Source: Brasenia schreberi (Eukaryota > Streptophyta > Magnoliopsida > Nymphaeales > Cabombaceae). From it: 64,000 nt of DNA. Both the position numbers and the translations under genes were made by a program. Location: the NCBI GenBank assembly GCA_036023115.1, contig JAYKKT010000091.1:31195501-31259500 (forward strand). The letters run 5' to 3'. Shown here one piece after another: positions 58,930-64,000 of this stretch (positions are counted from its first letter, which is position 1; the number at the start of each line of letters is the position of its first letter). The notes below the pieces were generated by a model that worked only from the letters and a program-made list of their open reading frames with translations, searched no databases and was not told the DNA's origin.

Positions 58930-61590
58930 ATGCAAGGTGCATTACTCAATATTTTTGTTATGTTAACCGCATTATTCTTAACGTGTATGATGTCAAAGAA
59001 ATCAAGTGATGGTGTTCATTATTGTGTAGTAGACTCTAGATATACACATGATGATACTGAGATTGATCAAAGCAAACTCAATGATCAATTTTTTAGTTTG
59101 TTGAGTGATGATTCATGCTATGATGCATTTCTTGAATACGAGTATAATAGACTTGTTTATGCATCTGCGTTTACCATAGATGTAGTTTTTTATAGTCAGC
59201 ATGATATGGTACAATGGGTAAGAGATATTGAGAGGAAGCACAACAATATTATAATCATTCTCCGGTAAAAAAGTAAAGGTATAAGCAGTAAAGTATGACT
59301 TGGGTGTGAAAGAAGCGATGAACAAAGTAAGAAAATAGTTGATGTTGAAAGTTGTCATTAGACCGCTATAGAAAAGGTGAAACACTCATTCTTACTTATA
59401 GGAGAGAGTGGAACTCATGGTTTGTGGAGATTTAATATTGTTAATGATACGTATAATCACCCTCTAACCTTGTATTTGGAAGGACATGCATTTGCAAGTA
59501 GATTGAATAGTGGTGAGTATAGCTTGACAAAAAGAGATAAGCAAAAGTCATTGTAAGCGAAAGCATATTTTGTTATAATTGAAGCATCTCAATAAAACTA
59601 ATGTTAGTAAGTAAGACACGTTTACAATGTGATGATGAAAATTAAGAAAAATGATATAGGTGGTTGAATTGTTCAGTAACATTTATTGTATTCATTAGAT
59701 AGTCACCAATACCACACTTGGCATAGGAAGATACCAGATACATATATTGTTAGTGACATGTTTACACATTCTCAGTCAATTCAATTGTTACGTACATTCT
59801 CAAAGGTATTGGAGTTTGATTGTACCTACAAGGCGAACAAGTATGAGCAATTTTTTGTTATATTTGTTCATATTTACATATAGACCAATAAGATGTTTAT
59901 TTATTTTTTTCATTGATATAAGATACCTTTCTTGAAAGTTGTAGGATTTACATCAATAAATAAAAAATTTTCTATAACATTTGTGCTCATGGGTATAAAG
60001 AAAGAGGATAATTATGTATGGGTAATGAGGTGCATTAGAGAGTTGTATACGATAAATAGATTTCTCTATATAATTTGTAGTGATCGTGATCTTCCACTTA
60101 TGAATGCAGTTGAGATCATATTCCTAGAGGCATTATATTTTCTATATAGACGCCATATTGCAAAGAACATCAAGGAATATATTGTTCGGTTGATAAGAAA
60201 TAAAGAAATAGCTATCGTATTTGATGACAATTGGAGGAAAGTTGTTGACAACATGTATAAAGAGGCATTAGCTATGATGGAGGTGAAGTAAAAAAAAATT
60301 ATTTGTTGTACTTTTCTACATTCAAGAAGAGTAGTTGGGCTCATATAAAGAGGATTTTTTCAACATGGATGGACAAAGTGGTGCATTGTTGTGCTCATAT
60401 AACTACCTGATAAGTGAGTATGCTTGATATACATGCATGGTTAAAAGAGTTCCTCGATAACTTCACTAAGCGGTTCGATATTGTATGGATCAAACTTCAT
60501 TCATTAATACAATTATGGGTCTTGGAATTAAAGAAGTCTTTTGAGGAATCGTGAACTATTAGCATGTATTATGTTGATTATACACAAGAGATGATAAGAA
60601 ATTTGGAGAGATGAGTCTCACGATATGCACTTGATTGAATTGTTAAAGAGATTAGTCATGTGAAAATAATAAGGATTGATCCCAATTCATGTCAATGTAC
60701 AATGTGGTGATTGCATGGATTGTTGCATGCTCACGAGATTAGTATACTTTTCAAGAGTTGTGAGAGTATCCAACTTTCTTCAATTGATGTATTTTGGAAG
60801 AAGCTTGACATGAAGGTAGATTGACGTTCCTTACTTGAGTGTGAAGATGAGGAATAAAGAAAGGTAATTAAGATGCATAACATTGTCTACCAACTATAAA
60901 TTCATCATAACATAGAAACACCGAGCAAGTTGGTTGACTTATTCGAAGAACACTTGAATCTTATTCACACTACACAAGAGGAGCCACCTCTTTGGCGTCC
61001 TAAAAATAGACCTTCTAACATATCTAGGAGTTGTATTCATAAAAGTATGTAGAGAGGAGTGCTACTGGAGGAAATGCATGTGGGAGCCAAACACATGAAT
61101 GTGGCTGAGTATATGGAGTATCTCTTAAATGTGGTGTTTCCTCTATCGATAGTTTTGATTCTATATATGATATTGCATAAGATTTTATGTATCTACATAT
61201 TGATACATCTCGTGACTTAAAGACTACCAAAAAGTTAGATTTTAGAAAATACAAGACACAAATACCTTAGTTTATGAGCTTGTATAGTGATAGATGGGTG
61301 AATGTCCTTGAAGATAGTACTTGTGAACACCGCATTATTAAAGAACTTTTAGGGGAGGGGGAAGCATGGTGGCCTAAAGCTCATAGAACATGTTTTAGGG
61401 AGGCCGCACGATATCGTGATATAGATTTTATTGTCTTATAGAGGAGTAATGTATCAACATTGGTCAGTGATGCATTCCATATTGAAAGGATAATGAGTGT
61501 CCTGCACTAGTGGATGTCTAATATGGGTTGGGTCATAGCCATAGCATGAGACATGTGGTATATATGCTATAATGAATCAGCATGACATTT
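58930..61590 (+). pseudogene. Mutator-like (MULE) transposase with C-terminal OTU-like domain, decayed
   Basis: Order of recognisable parts: FAR1-type N-terminal text (59205-59260: DMVQWVRDIERKHN), LTLYLEGHAFASRL (59465-59510), the MULE catalytic core with LEFDCTYKANKY (first Asp at 59818), VVGFTS, EDNYVWVMRCIRELY, SDRDLPLMNAVE (second Asp at 60082) and RRHIAKNIK, then a SWIM-like CQCTM...LHGLLHAHE with IDVFWKKLD (60680-60810), RPKNRPS (61000), and the OTU-like end to 61590. About 75 bases between NKY and PFLKVVG (59846-59921) may be an intron with an AAG acceptor or an insertion. Many stops and frame changes follow 60300. Proteins of this type cut and move MULE elements; FHY3/FAR1 derive from the same group. 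Confidence 0.85.
61230..61590 (+). pseudogene. OTU cysteine-protease-like remnant of the MULE protein
   Basis: Reads LDFRKYKTQIP, FMSLYSDRWVNVLEDSTC, then WWPKAHRTCF and WMSNMGWVIA. The order matches the OTU domain found at the C-terminus of one MULE transposase group, where the catalytic box is normally DGNCGFRA. Here Asp and Cys remain but the middle is Ser-Thr and the following Gly-Phe-Arg-Ala is altered. OTU domains are deubiquitinase-like cysteine proteases. In this copy it is broken by stops (for example after DIDFIVL). Confidence 0.7.
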
Positions 61591-62429
61591 TCTAGTGGCA
61601 AGTTGGTTGTATTTTCTTGTTTGTATTAAGGTATATTATATTGAGTTTGATTATTTATTTTGTTTGTATTTTCTATAGATACATATGTTAGATGAATCTC
61701 TTATGTCAACTATATTTTCATCTTTGGGGTGCTACAGACATGATAGTGTTGTTGATTAGAAATTACTATTTTATATGCATATTGCAGATTATCTTGGACT
61801 AAGAGGGCGAGACGATGGTAATGTATACAATATGGATGGTGATTAGCAACTTGTATATTAAGTTGTATATTTTTTTATGTTTTGATTGTATATATTGATT
61901 ACCTACTTACTTAATTATATTCTTTCTATGTTTTCATTGTATATATTTTTTGACATGTGATAAAAGGGGTACCGTGGTTATTCAATATTTATATGTATAT
62001 ATATTTATATTTATAGAGAGAGCTCAAGAATCAAGAGAGAGGAGGAAAAGCAAATGTGTTTATTTATATAGAGCATGCAATACGCATATATTCATTGAAT
62101 TACACATACAATACAAAATAAACAATTTGTTATTCATCATGGTCGAGCATGTAGTCAGTTATCATTTTGTAAACACTCTTGTAACAATCGTCAAGGAGGT
62201 CCATCACATCATGATGTAACGGCCATGAATGTAGGTACTGCTTGATTGTTCGGATCATAGGTCTCATTGTCCACAAGACATTAATAACACACTATAACAA
62301 AATTAAAAGATGAATGAACACTTGCAACAGACAAAGTACTGAATATAAAACAAATGAAATATTAATACATTACTTGATCTATAGTTTGTGACTTTGCAAT
62401 GTGACTCCTTGATGTTGGATGGAGGTGTC
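61591..62429. other. Non-coding spacer between MULE and PMD remnants
   Basis: AT-rich with several TATATA-rich runs; no gene. It lies between two convergent genes, so it would contain both 3' ends. The last part of the OTU-like domain may extend a little into it (LVASWL near 61610). Confidence 0.5.
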
Positions 62430-63760
62430 CATATCGACACAAAATATCTTAATAAGAATGGATGTGTCCGTATAACATGCCAACTCATATATGAATCATC
62501 ACATTCATGCGAATATGCCGCCTACACACTAAGGTGTTGTGGTTCAAGGCTCTATGAGTGTCACTGTGCATCTTGCGGATGGTACTCCCTTATAAGCATG
62601 TGATTTTGTTGGCCTATGTGTTATAATTTGTCTTAATGGTTCAATTGGGATTTACTAACAATGACCAAATTGACGAGTAACTCGGTTTGACATATACGAT
62701 TCTACGATATCCAAACATCGAATGCATTCATGGTACATGAACAAGTGATAGGTATCGTTCGTGTATCCATGACAACAATAAGAATACCAAGTGATTTGAG
62801 AAAAATAATACATCAAATGATATCATAGTATATAGTAACATTTATTGTATAACACAAATAACAATCAAATAATTACTGCTAAACACATACCTAGTGAGCC
62901 TGCATCGAGTCCAACTACTTATGATATGTGGCAAGATGATCAAAAAGACGATGCCTATGAGTGATACTACTCGTTCACCTAGTGGCACGAGATTGATCAT
63001 CAACCTATCCCAAGAAGTGTCTAACTCTAAAAGCTGAAAAATACTCATAAATCTATGCCTACCATATATAAAAATATTATTCTATCACTGAAACAAACAA
63101 GTAGGTCAACACTAATTTATTGCTAAATTCAAATAAACACAATATGGAAACTCTTACCTGCAATAAAATGCTATATCTACCAAGCTAGTGTGTCTCTATA
63201 CACGAAGCCTTTCCTAGTTATTTGTATAAGTAGACCAATGTCATTGTACCCCAAGCATACTTGTCCAACCTTCATAATACAAAAGTCAACAATTGAATTA
63301 TAGAAACTAAGACCTATCCCTCGACTTATCTTCATACATGGTATACCCTATATAATAAAACAAGAATAACAAGGCCTTTTGCTCAGGCGTAATCTTCCAT
63401 CTCTAGACCCATACTTGAAGCATCTCAAACTTTATACCTCTAGACTTTATCTATAATTTCACTTCATCATAATCCATGCCCATCAATTCAGCCATAATAT
63501 CTATCTTATCTATCACAAGTGTGAAGGTTACAAGGCGGCCATCCATCAAAAGGCCTAAAATCTTATGAACATCATGGAGATTAATAATCATCTCACCCAC
63601 GAGATGTGGAAGTTATTAGTGCCAAGTTGTCATCTCAATAAGAGTTGTAAGCAACGGTTGATACAAAGTATGGAACAATGACCCTCCCTACTTGAATGAC
63701 TGAAACCGTGTACCCGGTGCTATGGCTTCTCGTAGAAATGGCTACTCAACCAAAGCATTG
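62430..63760 (-). pseudogene. Plant mobile domain (PMD, aminotransferase-like/phosphatase-7-long-form type) pseudogene
   Basis: Minus strand, from high to low coordinates: PLLTTLIEMTTWH (63665-63620), VGEMIINLHDVHKILGLLMD and GRLVTFTLVIDKIDIMAELM (63600-63490), ITPEQKALLFLFYYIGYTMY (63395-63340), then THRHRLFDHLATY region (62990-62920), IVESYMSNRVTRQFG (~62730-62690) and YMSWHVIRTHPFLL (62490-62450). This order is the PMD fold found in MAIL1/MAIN relatives and in domain-carrying MULE and gypsy elements. Stops and frame changes occur in each block. Introns probably separate some blocks. It faces the MULE transposase. Confidence 0.78.
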
Positions 63761-64000
63761 TATCTTGTGCGGCATGTAACTAGTTTCAACAATTCCTATA
63801 TATTTTTACACAACATTTGTTAGTAACATATCTAAATTCCTGTACTTAAGATTGACAAAATAAATTACTTTGCTCGTACAAAATCGTATATGTAATACAT
63901 CCTATAAAGTTAGGGAGAAACTCCAAGATTGATGGAGTGACATCATTATTACCCTTTATGGGGTACTCATCGGAATGAAGCTTTGAAGGTTTGGCTTTAT
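63761..64000. other. Right edge, no gene recognised
   Basis: Upstream side of the PMD pseudogene. Its N-terminal part may begin here, but I could not match any block. The window ends without a terminal inverted repeat being seen. Confidence 0.4.

Overview
This window is nuclear DNA of a flowering plant, AT-rich and dense in decayed transposons. The evidence is plant-type introns, a GH79 heparanase-like gene, a plant MACPF gene of the CAD1/NSL1 kind, a SEN1-like helicase, a Ty3/gypsy element primed by initiator tRNA-Met, RTE-type LINE pieces ending in a (TTG)n tail, Ty1/copia debris, a Mutator-like (MULE) transposase with an OTU-like tail, and a plant mobile domain (PMD) gene. I cannot name the species. 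Almost every gene I recognise is broken, so this is mainly a graveyard of gene and transposon fragments.

Layout. Positions 1-17601 and 39566-57111 are two direct copies (A and B) of one 17.5-kb block, nearly identical over most of their length. Each copy carries, on the minus strand, the 5' part of a MACPF gene split inside an exon by a 5.4-kb gypsy element, followed downstream by the 3' part of a GH79 gene. The same lesions occur in both copies, so the decay predates the duplication. Each copy ends with a ~2-kb element bounded by long, degenerate inverted repeats.

The spacer 17602-39565 holds a 5'-truncated RTE LINE with a mutated active site; a repeat family that contains tRNA-His-like sequences, one of which (22958-23029) still folds fully; a ~1.8-kb repeat present twice (25.4-27.2 kb and 31.6-33.6 kb); a copia pseudogene; a 5' RTE fragment; a SEN1-like helicase pseudogene (33.8-35.2 kb); and a ~1-kb direct repeat pair (36.6-37.7 and 38.6-39.5 kb).

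After copy B (57112-64000) come a ~90-bp tandem array, a plus-strand MULE transposase with a SWIM-like region and a C-terminal OTU-like remnant, and convergent to it a minus-strand PMD pseudogene. This is the most system-like association in the window, though both parts are decayed.

Most interesting points: the 17.5-kb duplication and its single island of heavy divergence inside the gypsy integrase; the one-base deletion at the GH79 nucleophile that separates B from A; the tRNA-His-bearing repeat family; and the MULE-OTU/PMD pair. Long, near-perfect repeats with a local scrambled patch can also come from assembly error, and the sequence alone cannot exclude that.
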